DNA from: Streptomyces sp. PsTaAH-137
GTDB lineage: Bacteria > Actinomycetota > Actinomycetes > Streptomycetales > Streptomycetaceae
NCBI RefSeq assembly: GCF_003259365.1
Contig: NZ_QLLY01000004.1
Span: 434,001 to 498,000 of the forward strand
Direction: 5' to 3'
DNA: 64,000 nt
Every line of letters starts with the position of its first letter. Positions within the stretch are counted from its first letter, which is position 1. The position numbers were made by a program, and so were the translations under genes. This document shows, piece by piece, positions 1 through 8,832 of the stretch. Below the pieces are notes generated by a model that did not search any database, was not told the origin of the DNA, and worked only from the letters and a program-made list of their open reading frames with translations.

Positions 1-1322
1 GAGTCGCCCTTGCCGTCGCGGATCGAGTTGATGAACTCGTTGGTGAACTCCTCGGAGCTCACGTACCGCACGCGCGTGCCCGGATAGAGGCTGCGCGCGT
101 AGTGACCGATGGCGTGCAGCAGGTGCGTCTTGCCGAGACCCGACTCCCCGTAGATGAAGAGCGGGTTGTACGCCTTGGCCGGCGCCTCGGCGACGGCGAC
201 CGCGGCCGCGTGCGCGAAGCGGTTCGACGCGCCGATGACGAACGTGTCGAAGAGGTACTTGGGATTCAGGCGCGCGGTCGGCTCACCGGGGCCCGTCGCG
301 GGCGCCGGCTGCGCGGCCAGCGGACCGGGGGCACCCGACGGCACACCGCGGCCGGGCCCGCCGTCGTGCCCGGGGCGGCCGCCCATCGTGGGCTCGCCGC
401 CGTCCCGCCGCCGGCTCTCGCGCGGCGCCGCGTCGTAGCCGCCGCGTTCCTCATAAGGGGAGCGCTCTTCGTAGGAGGGGCGGTCCACCGGCTTCTGCTC
501 GTACGGCGAGCGCTCCGGCTGCTGGTCGTAGCGGCCGCGCTCGGACTCGTAGCCCTGCGGCTCGTAGGGCGGGCGCTCCTGCTGCCGGTAGTCGTGCTGG
601 GGCTGCTGCGGGGGCGTCGCGTACGGGTCGCGCTCGGGGAAGCCGAGCCGCTGCTGCTGCCACCCGTAGTCGTCCTGCTGCGGCCGGGGCCAGGCGCCGG
701 GCTGGGGGCGCTGGTAGTCCGGGTAGGCGGGGCGGGCGGTCGGCAGCTGGTCCTCGCGCTCACGGTCCCGCTCGCGCGGGGAGGGCTGCTGCTGGTCGCG
801 CTGGTCGCCGCGGGTGACGGCCTGGCCGCCCTGGCCGCGGTCGTCCCCGCCCCGGCGCTCGTACGGGTCGTAGCCGCCGTAGGCGTCACGGCCGGTGTAG
901 GAGTCGTGGGTGTCGCGGGTGTCACGGCTCTCGTACGGCTCGTGTCCCTGACCGGGCGCGGAGGACGGCTCGGTGTCCGGGTAGCTCTCGTACTCCTCGT
1001 AGCGCTGCTGCTGGACCGGCGGGGCCGGGGGCGCGGGCGGCTCGCCCATGGAGTCGTCGACCGTGATCGCGATCCGGATGGGGCGGCCGCACTCGCGGCT
1101 GAGGGTCTCGCTCACGACCGGCGCGAGCCGGCCCTCGAGTACGCCCTTCGCGAATTCGTTGGGCACCGCCAGGAGGGCCGTGTCGGCGACGAGGGCCAAG
1201 GGCTGGCAGCGCTTGATCCAGTGTTCGTCCTTCGTCTCGACGCCCTGCCCGCGGCCTTCCCCGAGGAGTTGCTCCAGAACTCGTGGCCACACTGCGGCAA
1301 GATCGGCAGGTACGTCAGCCAC
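1..1322 (-). CDS. dnaA: chromosomal replication initiator DnaA (N-terminal 440 residues; 3' end outside window)
   Basis: DnaA is the AAA+ ATPase that binds DnaA boxes in oriC, opens the origin and helps load DnaB. The GTG at 1320-1322 gives an N-terminus starting [16 protein letters not shown] (domain I). A long Gly/Gln/Arg/Pro/Tyr-rich linker follows (about residues 120-350), typical of Streptomyces DnaA, where domain II is far longer than in other bacteria. Domain III then begins, with Walker A GESGLGKT at residues 392-399. The ATPase remainder and DNA-binding domain IV lie left of base 1. The gene is divergent from rpmH across a 417-bp region holding two DnaA boxes, which fits autoregulation. 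The start is chosen because upstream in-frame codons do not resemble DnaA. Confidence 0.97.
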   Translation of the reverse strand, partial: MADVPADLAAVWPRVLEQLLGEGRGQGVETKDEHWIKRCQPLALVADTALLAVPNEFAKGVLEGRLAPVVSETLSRECGRPIRIAITVDDSMGEPPAPPAPPVQQQRYEEYESYPDTEPSSAPGQGHEPYESRDTRDTHDSYTGRDAYGGYDPYERRGGDDRGQGGQAVTRGDQRDQQQPSPRERDREREDQLPTARPAYPDYQRPQPGAWPRPQQDDYGWQQQRLGFPERDPYATPPQQPQHDYRQQERPPYEPQGYESERGRYDQQPERSPYEQKPVDRPSYEERSPYEERGGYDAAPRESRRRDGGEPTMGGRPGHDGGPGRGVPSGAPGPLAAQPAPATGPGEPTARLNPKYLFDTFVIGASNRFAHAAAVAVAEAPAKAYNPLFIYGESGLGKTHLLHAIGHYARSLYPGTRVRYVSSEEFTNEFINSIRDGKGD

Positions 1323-1739
1323 AGGGCACGCTCTCTCGCTGGTCCCACGAACGTGTGATTCCTGGGACGGATTGGGTGGGGAGGCCGGAGCCGGATCGGG
1401 AAGGAAACCGGGTGGGGTGGTGAGAAGGGAACGAATCGGAGTTCAGCCACGGTAGTCAGCGCGACCGCTGCGGTTCAAGTTGTTGTCCCCAGCCTGTGGA
1501 CAGTGTCTCCCGCGTGACGCTGGTTTGACCGGATGGCGTAGCCGCGCGTACCGTAACCAGGTCGAGTTGTCGATGGCTGCTGCCGCCTGCCTCCGATGGG
1601 CAAGGTCACGGTCCACGAGTTTTTTCAGCTTCTCTGTGGTCCGTCTAGCGGTGCACTCGGGCGTATTGCGAGCTACTCGTGGGCGCACGGTGACAGCCAG
1701 GCGATGTCCCGCCAACCCACGTTTTTCAGGAGCCCCCGA
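1323..1739. promoter_or_regulatory. dnaA-rpmH divergent promoter region
   Basis: This 417-bp gap separates divergent dnaA and rpmH and must hold promoters for both. The only clear motif is the facing pair of DnaA boxes at 1483-1503. No open frame here has credible coding character. I do not assign -10 or -35 boxes. Confidence 0.6.
1483..1503. promoter_or_regulatory. pair of convergent DnaA boxes in the dnaA promoter
   Basis: TTGTCCCCA (1483-1491) and TGTGGACAG (1495-1503, reverse complement CTGTCCACA) face each other with 3 bp between them. Each differs by one base from the Streptomyces box TTGTCCACA. Two boxes in this arrangement are known in the Streptomyces dnaA promoter, where DnaA represses its own gene. 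The assignment here is by motif and position. Confidence 0.8.
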
Positions 1740-1877
1740 GTGAGCAAGCGCACCTTCCAGCCGAACAACCGTCGTCGCGCCAAGACCCACGGTTTCCGCC
1801 TTCGCATGCGGACCCGCGCCGGTCGTGCGATCCTCGCCAACCGCCGTGGCAAGGGTCGCGCCAGCCTGTCCGCCTGA
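1740..1877 (+). CDS. rpmH: 50S ribosomal protein L34
   Basis: L34 is a small basic protein of the large ribosomal subunit. The 45-residue product starts [18 protein letters not shown] and is almost entirely Lys/Arg-rich, full length for bacterial L34. It starts with GTG at 1740. rnpA begins 20 bp downstream, the conserved rpmH-rnpA pairing next to the origin. Transcription is divergent from dnaA. Confidence 0.98.
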   Translation: MSKRTFQPNNRRRAKTHGFRLRMRTRAGRAILANRRGKGRASLSA

Positions 1878-1897
1878 TCGCGTAAACAGGTCATGAC

Positions 1898-2269
1898 GTG
1901 CTGCCTACCGAGCATCGGCTGAGGCGGCGCGAAGAATTCGCGACCGCGGTACGACGAGGCCGTCGGGCCGGACGCCCGCTTCTCGTCGTCCACCTACGCA
2001 GCGGTTCAACGGACCCGCACGTGCCTGGGGAGAGCGTTCCCCCGTCGCGTGCGGGTTTCGTCGTGAGCAAGGCCGTGGGCGGCGCCGTCGTACGGAACAC
2101 GGTGAAGCGCAGGCTTCGACACCTCATGCGCGACCGGGTGGCTCAGTTGCCCCCAGGTAGCCTGGTAGTCGTACGTGCGTTGCCCGGTGCGGGTGACGCC
2201 TCCCACGCACAGCTGGCCCGAGACCTGGATGCCGCCCTGCAGCGGCTGCTGGGAGGGGGCGCGCGATGA
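1898..2269 (+). CDS. rnpA: ribonuclease P protein component
   Basis: This is the protein subunit of RNase P, which assists the catalytic RNA in removing 5' leaders from pre-tRNAs. The 123-residue basic protein has the N-terminal [13 protein letters not shown] segment and the RNR signature [10 protein letters not shown] at residues 66-75 that contacts the RNA. It starts with GTG at 1898. Its stop overlaps the yidD start by four bases (ATGA), indicating translational coupling. rpmH lies 20 bp upstream. Confidence 0.97.
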   Translation: MLPTEHRLRRREEFATAVRRGRRAGRPLLVVHLRSGSTDPHVPGESVPPSRAGFVVSKAVGGAVVRNTVKRRLRHLMRDRVAQLPPGSLVVVRALPGAGDASHAQLARDLDAALQRLLGGGAR

Positions 2270-2616
2270 AGTACCCACTGCTTGCACTGATCAAGATCTA
2301 CCAGTGGACCATCAGTCCGCTGCTCGGTCCCGTGTGCAAGTACTACCCGTCGTGCTCCCACTACGGCTTCACGGCCATCGACCGGCACGGCGCGATCAAG
2401 GGAACAGCCCTCACCGCCTGGCGGATCCTCCGGTGCAATCCGTGGTCCCACGGTGGTGTCGACCACGTTCCGCCGCGTAAGCGGCCGCGCTGGCACGAGA
2501 TGCTCCGCGACGCCTTGCGCGGGGACAAGAAAGCGGCCCCCGTCGTTCAGGACGACAGCGCCACTGCCCAGGACAGCCCGTCCGCAGCGACCCCGCCCCA
2601 TGCCCAAGGAGCCTGA
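2266..2616 (+). CDS. yidD: membrane protein insertion efficiency factor YidD
   Basis: YidD is a small membrane-associated protein thought to help YidC-dependent insertion. The 116-residue product has the conserved [13 protein letters not shown] block (residues 22-34) and [14 protein letters not shown] (56-69), with the N-terminal amphipathic stretch [12 protein letters not shown] variable, Ala-rich tail follows residue 70. It overlaps rnpA by four bases, and yidC starts 8 bp after its stop, so it belongs to the rpmH-rnpA-yidD-yidC-jag run. Confidence 0.95.
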   Translation: MKYPLLALIKIYQWTISPLLGPVCKYYPSCSHYGFTAIDRHGAIKGTALTAWRILRCNPWSHGGVDHVPPRKRPRWHEMLRDALRGDKKAAPVVQDDSATAQDSPSAATPPHAQGA

Positions 2617-2624
2617 TCAGGGAC

Positions 2625-3938
2625 ATGATTTCCGATATCGTCAACGCGATTTCTGGTGTCTTCGCGTTTCTCACGACCCCGGTGTCCTGGGTCATCGTCC
2701 AGTTCCACAAGGTCTTCGGGGCCATCTTCGGCCCTGACACTGGATGGGCCTGGGGTCTCTCCATCGTGTCCCTGGTGGTGCTGATCCGCATCTGCCTGAT
2801 CCCGCTCTTCGTGAAGCAGATCAAGTCGACGCGGAACATGCAGCTGCTCCAGCCGCAGATGAAGGCGATCCAGGAGCGGTACAAGAACGACAAGCAGCGT
2901 CAGTCCGAAGAGATGATGAAGCTGTACAAGGAGACGGGCACCAACCCGCTCTCCTCGTGCCTTCCCATCCTCGTGCAGTCGCCGTTCTTCTTCGCGCTCT
3001 ACCACACGCTGGCCGGCATCGCCGAGAACAAGAAGATCGGCGTCATCGACCAGTCGCTGCTCGACAGCGCGCAGAAGGCCCACATCTTCGGTGCCCCGCT
3101 GGCCGCGAAGTTCATGGACACCGCCGACGAGGTCGCCAAGATGGGCGCCACGCTGATGGACGTCCGCGTCGTCACGGCGGTCATGATCATCATGATGTCG
3201 GCGTCGCAGTTCTACACGCAGCGTCAGCTGATGACGAAGAACGTCGACCTCACGGTCAAGACGCCGTTCATGCAGCAGCAGAAGATGCTGATGTACGTCT
3301 TCCCGGTCATCTTCCTGTTCATGGGCATCAACTTCCCCGTCGGTGTCCTCGTCTACTGGCTGACCACCAACGTGTGGACCATGGGCCAGCAGATGTACGT
3401 GATCAGCCGGAACCCCACCCCCGGCAGCAAGGCCCAGGCCAAGATGCTGGAGGGCCTGCAGAAGCACGTGGTCGGTCACGGCGCGACCCGCACCAAGCGC
3501 GAGCGGAACATCGTCAAGGCGATCGTCGCCAAGGGCCGGGACCGCAACGAGTACGAGCGCAAGTTCATCAACGGTCTGACCAAGGCCAGCCTCGCCGCCC
3601 AGGCCGACGGCACCGTGGTGGCCGGCACGTCCACCGCTGTCCTGGACGAGGACGGCACGCCCTCGGGTGCGCCCAAGCGCCAGCAGCCCAAGCGCCAGTC
3701 CAAGTCGCAGCGCCAGTCGGGGCCCACCGCGGCCAAGTCCGACGGCACCGCGCAGGACTCCGGCAAGCCGTCGCTGGAGAAGAAGGACGCGGCCGAGTCG
3801 GACGCCGCCGCCAAGCCGCAGAACGGTCAGGGTGCCGCCAAGGCCAAGCCGGCCGGTGGCAACCAGGCGCGGAGCAAGGCCAAGTCCGGGCAGCGAAAGG
3901 GCGGGCCGCAGCGGCCCAAGTCCCCGTCCAAGAAGTAA
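2625..3938 (+). CDS. yidC: membrane protein insertase YidC/Oxa1
   Basis: YidC inserts and folds inner-membrane proteins, alone or with SecYEG. The 437-residue protein has an N-terminal hydrophobic segment, then the Oxa1 core. Arg55 in [16 protein letters not shown] is the conserved groove arginine. A cytoplasmic coiled hairpin follows (about 65-100), then [13 protein letters not shown] and the late transmembrane helices around 185-270. There is no large periplasmic P1 domain, as in Gram-positive insertases. The C-terminal ~130 residues are Lys/Gln/Ala-rich and probably disordered, a ribosome-binding type of tail. It sits between yidD (8 bp) and jag (53 bp). Confidence 0.96.
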   Translation: MISDIVNAISGVFAFLTTPVSWVIVQFHKVFGAIFGPDTGWAWGLSIVSLVVLIRICLIPLFVKQIKSTRNMQLLQPQMKAIQERYKNDKQRQSEEMMKLYKETGTNPLSSCLPILVQSPFFFALYHTLAGIAENKKIGVIDQSLLDSAQKAHIFGAPLAAKFMDTADEVAKMGATLMDVRVVTAVMIIMMSASQFYTQRQLMTKNVDLTVKTPFMQQQKMLMYVFPVIFLFMGINFPVGVLVYWLTTNVWTMGQQMYVISRNPTPGSKAQAKMLEGLQKHVVGHGATRTKRERNIVKAIVAKGRDRNEYERKFINGLTKASLAAQADGTVVAGTSTAVLDEDGTPSGAPKRQQPKRQSKSQRQSGPTAAKSDGTAQDSGKPSLEKKDAAESDAAAKPQNGQGAAKAKPAGGNQARSKAKSGQRKGGPQRPKSPSKK

Positions 3939-3991
3939 GACCTCGACGTAAGACGCTGGCGTAAGCCTTTGACTCAAGAAGGAGTCCTCCC

Positions 3992-4501
3992 GTGACGGAA
4001 GGCACCACCTCCGCTCCTGAGGGTGGCGACACCCTGACCCGCCTCGAGCAGGAGGGTGAGATCGCTGCGGACTACCTCGAGGGTCTGCTGGACATCGCCG
4101 ACCTCGACGGTGACATCGACATGGACGTCGAGGCCGACCGTGCCGCGGTGTCCATCGTCAGCGACGCGAACAGCCGCGACCTGCAGAAGCTGGTCGGCCG
4201 TGACGGTGAGGTCCTCGAGGCGCTTCAGGAGCTGACCCGTCTCGCGGTGCACCGGGAGACCGGCGACCGCAGCCGGCTGATGCTGGACATCGCCGGATAC
4301 CGGGCCAAGAAGCGTGCCGAGCTCACCGAGCAGGGCGCCAAGGCCGCGGCCGAGGTGAAGAACAGCGGCGAGCCGGTCAAGATGCAGCCGATGACGCCGT
4401 TCGAGCGCAAGGTCGTGCACGACGCGGTCAAGGCCGCCGGACTGCGCAGCGAGTCCGAGGGCGAGGAGCCGCAGCGCTTCGTCGTCGTGCTTCCTGCCTG
4501 A
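3992..4501 (+). CDS. jag: Jag/KhpB-type KH-R3H RNA-binding protein
   Basis: This single-strand nucleic-acid-binding protein is routinely found next to yidC and is linked in other bacteria to small-RNA binding and cell-wall growth. The 169-residue acidic protein has a KH-like domain around residues 45-110 (LQKLVGRDGEVLEALQELTRLAVHRE) and a C-terminal R3H domain (PFERKVVHDAVKAAG). The short form lacks the long N-terminal Jag_N extension. The GTG start at 3992 is preceded by AAGGAG. A strong hairpin follows at 4519-4544, probably the end of this transcript. Confidence 0.9.
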   Translation: MTEGTTSAPEGGDTLTRLEQEGEIAADYLEGLLDIADLDGDIDMDVEADRAAVSIVSDANSRDLQKLVGRDGEVLEALQELTRLAVHRETGDRSRLMLDIAGYRAKKRAELTEQGAKAAAEVKNSGEPVKMQPMTPFERKVVHDAVKAAGLRSESEGEEPQRFVVVLPA

Positions 4502-4518
4502 GCGGTACGTCGCTCTCC

Positions 4519-4544
4519 GGCCCCGTCTGTTCGCAGGCGGGGCC
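4519..4544 (+). terminator. hairpin after jag
   Basis: GGCCCCGTCTG and CAGGCGGGGCC form a near-perfect stem closed by TTCG, 18 bp after the jag stop. The T-containing ATCTTTG follows. It fits a factor-independent terminator or 3' stabiliser between jag and rsmG. Confidence 0.65.
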
Positions 4545-4613
4545 GATCTTTGTCAGCCTGTTCATCAGAGCCACCCACGCGGTGGAGCGGTGAGGTACGG
4601 AAGGACGGTCCCC

Positions 4614-5330
4614 GTGACGGAGGCAGCAGAACTCCCCCCGGCTCCGGAGCGTGCTCGGGAGGTGTTCGGCGAGCGCTTCCCGGACGCGGTCCGGTACGCG
4701 GAGCTTCTCGCTGACGCGGGAGTGCAGCGTGGCCTCATCGGCCCCCGCGAAGTGCCGCGCCTGTGGGAGCGGCACATTCTGAACTGCGCGGTGCTCTCCG
4801 AGGTCGTACCCGAAGGCGTGACCGTCTGCGACGTCGGTTCGGGTGCCGGGCTGCCGGGCATCCCGCTGGCGCTGGTCCGCCCTGACCTGAAGATCACCCT
4901 CCTGGAGCCGCTGCTGCGCCGTACGACGTTCCTCACCGAGGTCGTCGAACTGCTCGGGCTCGACCATGTGACCGTGGTGCGCGGCCGGGCCGAGGAAGTC
5001 CTCGGCAAGCTGCCGCCCGTCCATGTCGTCACGGCCCGCGCCGTGGCACCGCTCGACCGGCTCGCGGCGTGGGGTGTTCCGCTGCTGCGGCCGTACGGAG
5101 AGATGCTGGCGCTCAAGGGCGACACGGCCGAGGAAGAGGTCAAGAGTGCCGGTGCGGCCCTGAGCAAGCTCGGTGCCGTCGCGACCTCGGTGCTGCAGGT
5201 CGGTGAGGGCGTGGTGGATCCGCTCTCGACCGTGGTGCGGGTGGAGGTCGGGGAGAGCCCCGGCGGTGTGCGCTTCGCCGCCAAGCGGGCCAAGGCGGCT
5301 CGTACGGGGCGTGCTCGGCGCAGGCGTTGA
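4614..5330 (+). CDS. rsmG: 16S rRNA (guanine-N7) methyltransferase RsmG
   Basis: RsmG (GidB) uses S-adenosylmethionine to methylate a guanine in the 530 loop of 16S rRNA; loss gives low-level streptomycin resistance. The 238-residue protein has the SAM-binding loop CDVGSGAGLPGIPLA, followed by ITLLEPLLRRTTFL and VVRGRAEEV, then VVTARAVAPL. I chose GTG 4614 because a GGAAGGACGG sequence precedes it; an in-frame ATG at 4590 would add 8 residues. The C-terminus is very basic. It lies between jag and parA as in many actinomycetes. Confidence 0.95.
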   Translation: MTEAAELPPAPERAREVFGERFPDAVRYAELLADAGVQRGLIGPREVPRLWERHILNCAVLSEVVPEGVTVCDVGSGAGLPGIPLALVRPDLKITLLEPLLRRTTFLTEVVELLGLDHVTVVRGRAEEVLGKLPPVHVVTARAVAPLDRLAAWGVPLLRPYGEMLALKGDTAEEEVKSAGAALSKLGAVATSVLQVGEGVVDPLSTVVRVEVGESPGGVRFAAKRAKAARTGRARRRR

Positions 5331-5358
5331 GTCGCTGAGCGCCTGACCCGGCCGTGAT

Positions 5359-5395
5359 GAGTACCGCTGATCCATAGTGAGAACCAGCGGTACTC
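5359..5395. repeat. 11-bp inverted repeat after rsmG
   Basis: GAGTACCGCTG (5359-5369) and CAGCGGTACTC (5385-5395) are perfect inverted arms separated by 15 bp, 28 bp after the rsmG stop. It could be a terminator or an operator in the parAB promoter region. It lacks a T-run, so I cannot choose. Confidence 0.5.
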
Positions 5396-5463
5396 CACAA
5401 AAGCTGTCAAACATACGCATCTCGGGGTGTCGCACGAGTGCGTGCTGTGCCGCGGTGCATCGT

Positions 5464-5477
5464 GTTTCACGTGAAAC
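5464..5477. other. parS site
   Basis: Exact GTTTCACGTGAAAC, the ParB-binding centromere-like site, upstream of parA. Confidence 0.95.
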
Positions 5478-5584
5478 GTCGCTCACTGCTGCATGGCATC
5501 ATCAGTCGCGGCCGCGCAGCGGCCGCTCCCCGCGACCGTAAGCCCCTCGGAACTCTCGAATCGTCCTCTGTGACGGGCACGGAG

Positions 5585-5611
5585 TTGTCCACAGAAGGGG
5601 ATTCATCCACA
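5585..5611 (+). promoter_or_regulatory. DnaA boxes near the 5' end of parA
   Basis: TTGTCCACA at 5585-5593 is an exact Streptomyces-type DnaA box. TCATCCACA at 5603-5611 has one mismatch to TTATCCACA. Both point the same way, 9 bp apart, just before the chosen parA start. Confidence 0.65.
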
Positions 5612-5647
5612 GAAGACCGGGCCTCGCTGGTTCTCGACCCCGAAGGC

Positions 5648-6724
5648 ATGGGAGGCTCTGTTCATTGCGAGCCTGAAGTCGAGGAGAGTGAATCCTTGCG
5701 GTCCGACGCCAACATCGCGGGACCGATGACCGATCCGGTCCCCGGTCCCCGCACCGAGTCGGCGGGGGAGGATGTTTCACGTGAAACACCGCCCCCGATG
5801 GACGACACACCCATCGGTCGCGCTGCCCAACTGGCAGTGGAAGCTCTTGGCCGTGCGGGCGAGGGCCTGCCACGTCCTGAGCAGACCCGCGTCATGGTGG
5901 TGGCCAACCAGAAGGGCGGGGTCGGCAAGACCACGACGACGGTCAACCTTGCCGCGTCGCTCGCGCTGCACGGTGCACGCGTTCTGGTGATCGACCTGGA
6001 CCCACAGGGCAACGCCTCGACGGCGCTGGGGATCGACCACCACGCCGAAGTGCCCTCCATCTACGACGTACTGGTGGACAGCAGGCCGCTCTCGGACGTC
6101 GTCCAGCCGGTCGCGGATGTGGAGGGGCTCTTCTGCGCTCCGGCCACCATCGATCTCGCCGGTGCGGAGATCGAGCTGGTCTCCCTCGTGGCTCGTGAGA
6201 GCCGGTTGCAGCGAGCGATCCAGGCGTACGAGCAGCCGCTGGACTACATCCTCATCGACTGCCCGCCGTCGCTCGGCCTGCTGACGGTCAACGCGCTGGT
6301 GGCCGGCGCGGAAGTGCTGATCCCGATCCAGTGCGAGTACTACGCGCTGGAGGGCCTCGGCCAGCTTCTGCGCAACGTGGATCTCGTCCGCGGGCACCTC
6401 AATCCCGCGCTGCACGTCTCGACGATCCTGCTCACGATGTACGACGGACGCACCCGGCTGGCCTCCCAGGTCGCCGACGAGGTCCGTAACCACTTCGGCA
6501 AGGAAGTGCTGCGGACGAGCATTCCTCGCTCGGTCCGCATCTCGGAGGCGCCGAGCTACGGACAGACCGTTCTGACCTACGATCCAGGGTCGAGCGGTGC
6601 GCTCTCCTACCTCGAGGCAGCACGGGAGATGGCGCTGCGTGGCGTCGGCATTCACTACGACGCCCAGCATGCCCACACGGGCACTCAACTTGACCAGCAG
6701 ACCACCGCGGAGGGGATTCAGTGA
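5648..6724 (+). CDS. parA: chromosome partitioning ATPase ParA
   Basis: ParA is a Walker-type ATPase that moves ParB-parS complexes; in Streptomyces it accumulates at hyphal tips and drives sporulation segregation. From ATG 5648 the product is 358 residues: a variable N-terminal ~80, deviant Walker A KGGVGKT (89-95), [10 protein letters not shown] (Walker A'), and [19 protein letters not shown] (Walker B). The frame stays open upstream to 5438, so a longer start cannot be excluded, and an internal ATG lies at 5726. A parS (5774-5787) is inside the coding region and encodes part of DVSRET. It overlaps parB by four bases. Confidence 0.93.
   Translation: MGGSVHCEPEVEESESLRSDANIAGPMTDPVPGPRTESAGEDVSRETPPPMDDTPIGRAAQLAVEALGRAGEGLPRPEQTRVMVVANQKGGVGKTTTTVNLAASLALHGARVLVIDLDPQGNASTALGIDHHAEVPSIYDVLVDSRPLSDVVQPVADVEGLFCAPATIDLAGAEIELVSLVARESRLQRAIQAYEQPLDYILIDCPPSLGLLTVNALVAGAEVLIPIQCEYYALEGLGQLLRNVDLVRGHLNPALHVSTILLTMYDGRTRLASQVADEVRNHFGKEVLRTSIPRSVRISEAPSYGQTVLTYDPGSSGALSYLEAAREMALRGVGIHYDAQHAHTGTQLDQQTTAEGIQ
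5774..5787. other. parS site inside parA
   Basis: Exact GTTTCACGTGAAAC within the coding sequence for the variable ParA N-terminus, read as VSRET. Confidence 0.95.
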
Positions 6725-7833
6725 GCGACCGACGGAGGGGACTGGGCCGTGGTCTCGGCGCGCTGATTCCGGCTGCCCCCACCCCTGAGAAGACGATTCC
6801 GGCAGCTTCGGGAGGGGGAGCCTCTTCCTCTCCCGCCTCGATGCCGGTGCTGACGGCAGAGCGCGGAGTGGCCGCGGCGAAGGTGGCATCGCTGTCGCAG
6901 AGCGATGTTTCACGGGAAACCGAGGCGTCGGTGAACGGCGCGGCGGACGACTTCGTGCGTCCCGCGGGTGCGCACTTCGCCGAGCTGCCGCTCGACGCGA
7001 TCACGCCCAACCCGCGCCAGCCGCGTGATGTGTTCGACGAGGACGCCCTCGCCGAGCTCGTCACGTCCATCAAGGAAGTCGGCCTGCTGCAGCCCGTCGT
7101 CGTACGACAGGTGGGGCCGGCGCGCTACGAGCTCATCATGGGCGAGCGGCGCTGGAGGGCCACGCGTGAGGCGGGGCTCGACCGCATCCCTGCCATCGTG
7201 CGGGCCACGGACGACGAGAAGCTCCTCCTGGACGCGCTCCTGGAGAACCTGCACCGGGCTCAGCTGAACCCGCTGGAAGAGGCGGCCGCCTACGACCAGC
7301 TCCTCAAGGACTTCAACTGCACGCACGACCAGCTGGCGGACCGCATCGGTCGCTCCCGCCCGCAGGTCTCCAACACCCTGCGTCTGCTGAAGCTCTCGCC
7401 GGCCGTGCAGCGGCGGGTGGCGGCCGGTGTGCTGTCCGCGGGTCACGCCCGGGCGCTGCTCTCCGTCGAGGACTCGGAGGAGCAGGACCGGCTCGCTCAC
7501 CGCATCGTTGCGGAGGGGCTTTCCGTGCGGGCCGTCGAGGAGATCGTGACCCTCATGGGGTCGCGGCCCACGAGCACGACCCGGGCCAAGGGCCCGCGGG
7601 CCGGTGCTCGGGTCTCCCCGGCGCTGAGCAACCTTGCGACGCGGCTCTCGGACCGGTTCGAGACGCGGGTGAAGGTCGACCTGGGCCAGAAGAAGGGCAA
7701 GATCGTCGTCGAGTTCGCCTCGATGGACGATCTGGAGCGCATCCTCGGCTCGCTGGCTCCGGGCGAAGGACCGGTTCTCCAGAGCAGGCTCTCCGAAGAG
7801 TCCGAGGAGACCGAGGGCGACGAACAGGACTGA
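6721..7833 (+). CDS. parB: chromosome partitioning protein ParB
   Basis: ParB binds parS, spreads along DNA as a CTP-dependent clamp and organises the origin region for ParA. The 370-residue protein starts [16 protein letters not shown], the ParA-interacting N-terminal motif. A linker follows, then the ParB/CTPase domain with GERRWRA (141-147) and ENLHR, a helix-turn-helix around 204-225 ([20 protein letters not shown]), and a C-terminal dimer domain. The GTG start overlaps the parA stop by four bases. A one-mismatch parS at 6907 lies in the linker. A long hairpin at 7855-7893 follows. Confidence 0.97.
   Translation: MSDRRRGLGRGLGALIPAAPTPEKTIPAASGGGASSSPASMPVLTAERGVAAAKVASLSQSDVSRETEASVNGAADDFVRPAGAHFAELPLDAITPNPRQPRDVFDEDALAELVTSIKEVGLLQPVVVRQVGPARYELIMGERRWRATREAGLDRIPAIVRATDDEKLLLDALLENLHRAQLNPLEEAAAYDQLLKDFNCTHDQLADRIGRSRPQVSNTLRLLKLSPAVQRRVAAGVLSAGHARALLSVEDSEEQDRLAHRIVAEGLSVRAVEEIVTLMGSRPTSTTRAKGPRAGARVSPALSNLATRLSDRFETRVKVDLGQKKGKIVVEFASMDDLERILGSLAPGEGPVLQSRLSEESEETEGDEQD
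6907..6920. other. near-match parS site inside parB
   Basis: GTTTCACGGGAAAC has one mismatch to parS in the second half-site. It encodes DVSRET in the ParB linker, the same peptide as the site in parA, so the resemblance may be partly inherited coding sequence. Confidence 0.55.
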
Positions 7834-7854
7834 CTGTCCTGTGCTGTGCGTGGG

Positions 7855-7893
7855 AGCGGGCTGTGTCCGGTGTGTACCGGAACACGGCCCGCT
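7855..7893 (+). terminator. terminator after parB
   Basis: AGCGGGCTGTGTCCGGT pairs with ACCGGAACACGGCCCGCT around a GTGT loop with few mismatches. The T-rich TTTGCTTTCTT follows. It lies 22 bp past the parB stop and should end the parAB transcript. Confidence 0.75.
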
Positions 7894-7988
7894 CTTTGCT
7901 TTCTTACGGTATCGAGGGAATCGCATCGTGGTTACGATGCGATCGGGAAGAGCGCATCCACCCGGCAGTGCCTCAGGGGGGCGGGGTC

Positions 7989-8246
7989 ATGCGATCGGTG
8001 AGTCGAAGCGGTCTGATGACCGCAGGTCTCGGCCTGGGTGCCGTCGGCGGGTTCGTCGGCAGTCTGCTCAGGGAACGAAGCGCTCTGACAGCCGCCCGCG
8101 CTGCGGCCGGCGGAGAAAGCGAGGAACTGCCTTCATGGGGCGTCGGCTCGTACCGCTCACGCTGGACAACCTCCCGGACCTTCCCAAGCGGTGCCGGTCA
8201 TGTGTTTTCTGGGAGCTGGACCCGGTCAGCGGCCAAGCCGCGGTGA
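7989..8246 (+). CDS. possible small membrane protein overlapping the GNAT gene (doubtful)
   Basis: An ATG at 7989, preceded by a G-rich GGGGGGCGGGG sequence, opens an 85-codon frame with a hydrophobic stretch GLMTAGLGLGAVGGFVGSLL. It overlaps the first 110 bases of the GNAT gene in another frame, and its second half looks like a shadow of that gene. The first ~50 codons could be a real short protein or the leader of the GNAT message. I do not recognise a family. Confidence 0.25.
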   Translation: MRSVSRSGLMTAGLGLGAVGGFVGSLLRERSALTAARAAAGGESEELPSWGVGSYRSRWTTSRTFPSGAGHVFSGSWTRSAAKPR

Positions 8247-8752
8247 AGGCGGGGACCCCGGAGCTGGAGAAGGAAGCGTGGATCTCGGCGGTTCTGCTGG
8301 AGTGGGGCTCCTGCGGCCGCGTCGTCTACGTCGATGACGTCCCGGTCGGCTTCGTGCTCTACGCGCCGCCTGCCTATGTCCCGCGGTCCCTTTCCTTTCC
8401 GACGAGCCCCGTCTCCCCTGATGCCGTCCAGTTGATGACGGCCTGGATCACTCCGAACTATCAGGGCCAGGGGCTCGGGCGGGTCATCGTGCAGACCGTC
8501 GCGAAGGATCTTCTGCGCAGAGGCTTCAAGGCGATCGAGGCCTTCGGCGACGCGCAGTGGAAAGAGCCGTCCTGTCTGCTCCCCGCCGACCATCTCCTGG
8601 CCGTCGGCTTCAAGACCGTCCGTCCGCATCCCTCGTACCCGCGGCTGAGGCTTGAACTGCGGACGACGCTGTCGTGGAAAGAGGACGTGGAGATGGCGCT
8701 GGACCGGCTTCTCGGAGCGGTACAGAAGGAACCCGCGCTCCGTCCGCTGTGA
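8135..8752 (+). CDS. GNAT-family N-acetyltransferase
   Basis: The 205-residue protein has a GNAT fold. Beta strands surround VYVDDVPVGFVLYAPP, then VQLMTAWITPNYQGQGLGRVIVQTVAKDLLRRGF carries the acetyl-CoA pyrophosphate loop (Q/R-x-x-G-x-G as QGQGLG). The substrate is unknown. A conserved Cys-containing RCRSCVFWELDP near residue 20 is characteristic of this actinomycete group. It sits alone between parB and trxA, the position where mycobacteria carry cwlM and another gene. I chose ATG 8135 because longer frames do not continue the homology. A perfect 13-bp hairpin and a parS follow. Confidence 0.88.
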   Translation: MGRRLVPLTLDNLPDLPKRCRSCVFWELDPVSGQAAVKAGTPELEKEAWISAVLLEWGSCGRVVYVDDVPVGFVLYAPPAYVPRSLSFPTSPVSPDAVQLMTAWITPNYQGQGLGRVIVQTVAKDLLRRGFKAIEAFGDAQWKEPSCLLPADHLLAVGFKTVRPHPSYPRLRLELRTTLSWKEDVEMALDRLLGAVQKEPALRPL

Positions 8753-8779
8753 GATCCCTTCTGCGGAACCGGAGCGTCG

Positions 8780-8809
8780 AACGGGCCGACCCTTGCGGGT
8801 CGGCCCGTT
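8780..8809. terminator. bidirectional terminator between the GNAT gene and trxA
   Basis: AACGGGCCGACCC and GGGTCGGCCCGTT form a perfect 13-bp stem with a TTGC loop. It lies between converging genes, 27 bp after the GNAT stop and 23 bp from the trxA stop. A parS starts only 4 bp away. Confidence 0.8.
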
Positions 8810-8812
8810 CAT

Positions 8813-8826
8813 GTTTCACGTGAAAC
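8813..8826. other. parS site
   Basis: Exact GTTTCACGTGAAAC between the GNAT terminator hairpin and the trxA stop codon. Confidence 0.95.
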
Positions 8827-8832
8827 AGAGAA

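Noticed and set aside
102..1358. Long plus-strand frame of 418 codons
   Set aside because: It is the antisense shadow of dnaA's GC-rich linker; composition is Arg/Val/Leu-rich with no family motif.
2547..3977. 476-codon minus-strand frame opposite yidC
   Set aside because: His/Asp/Arg-rich shadow of yidC, no domain, no ribosome site.
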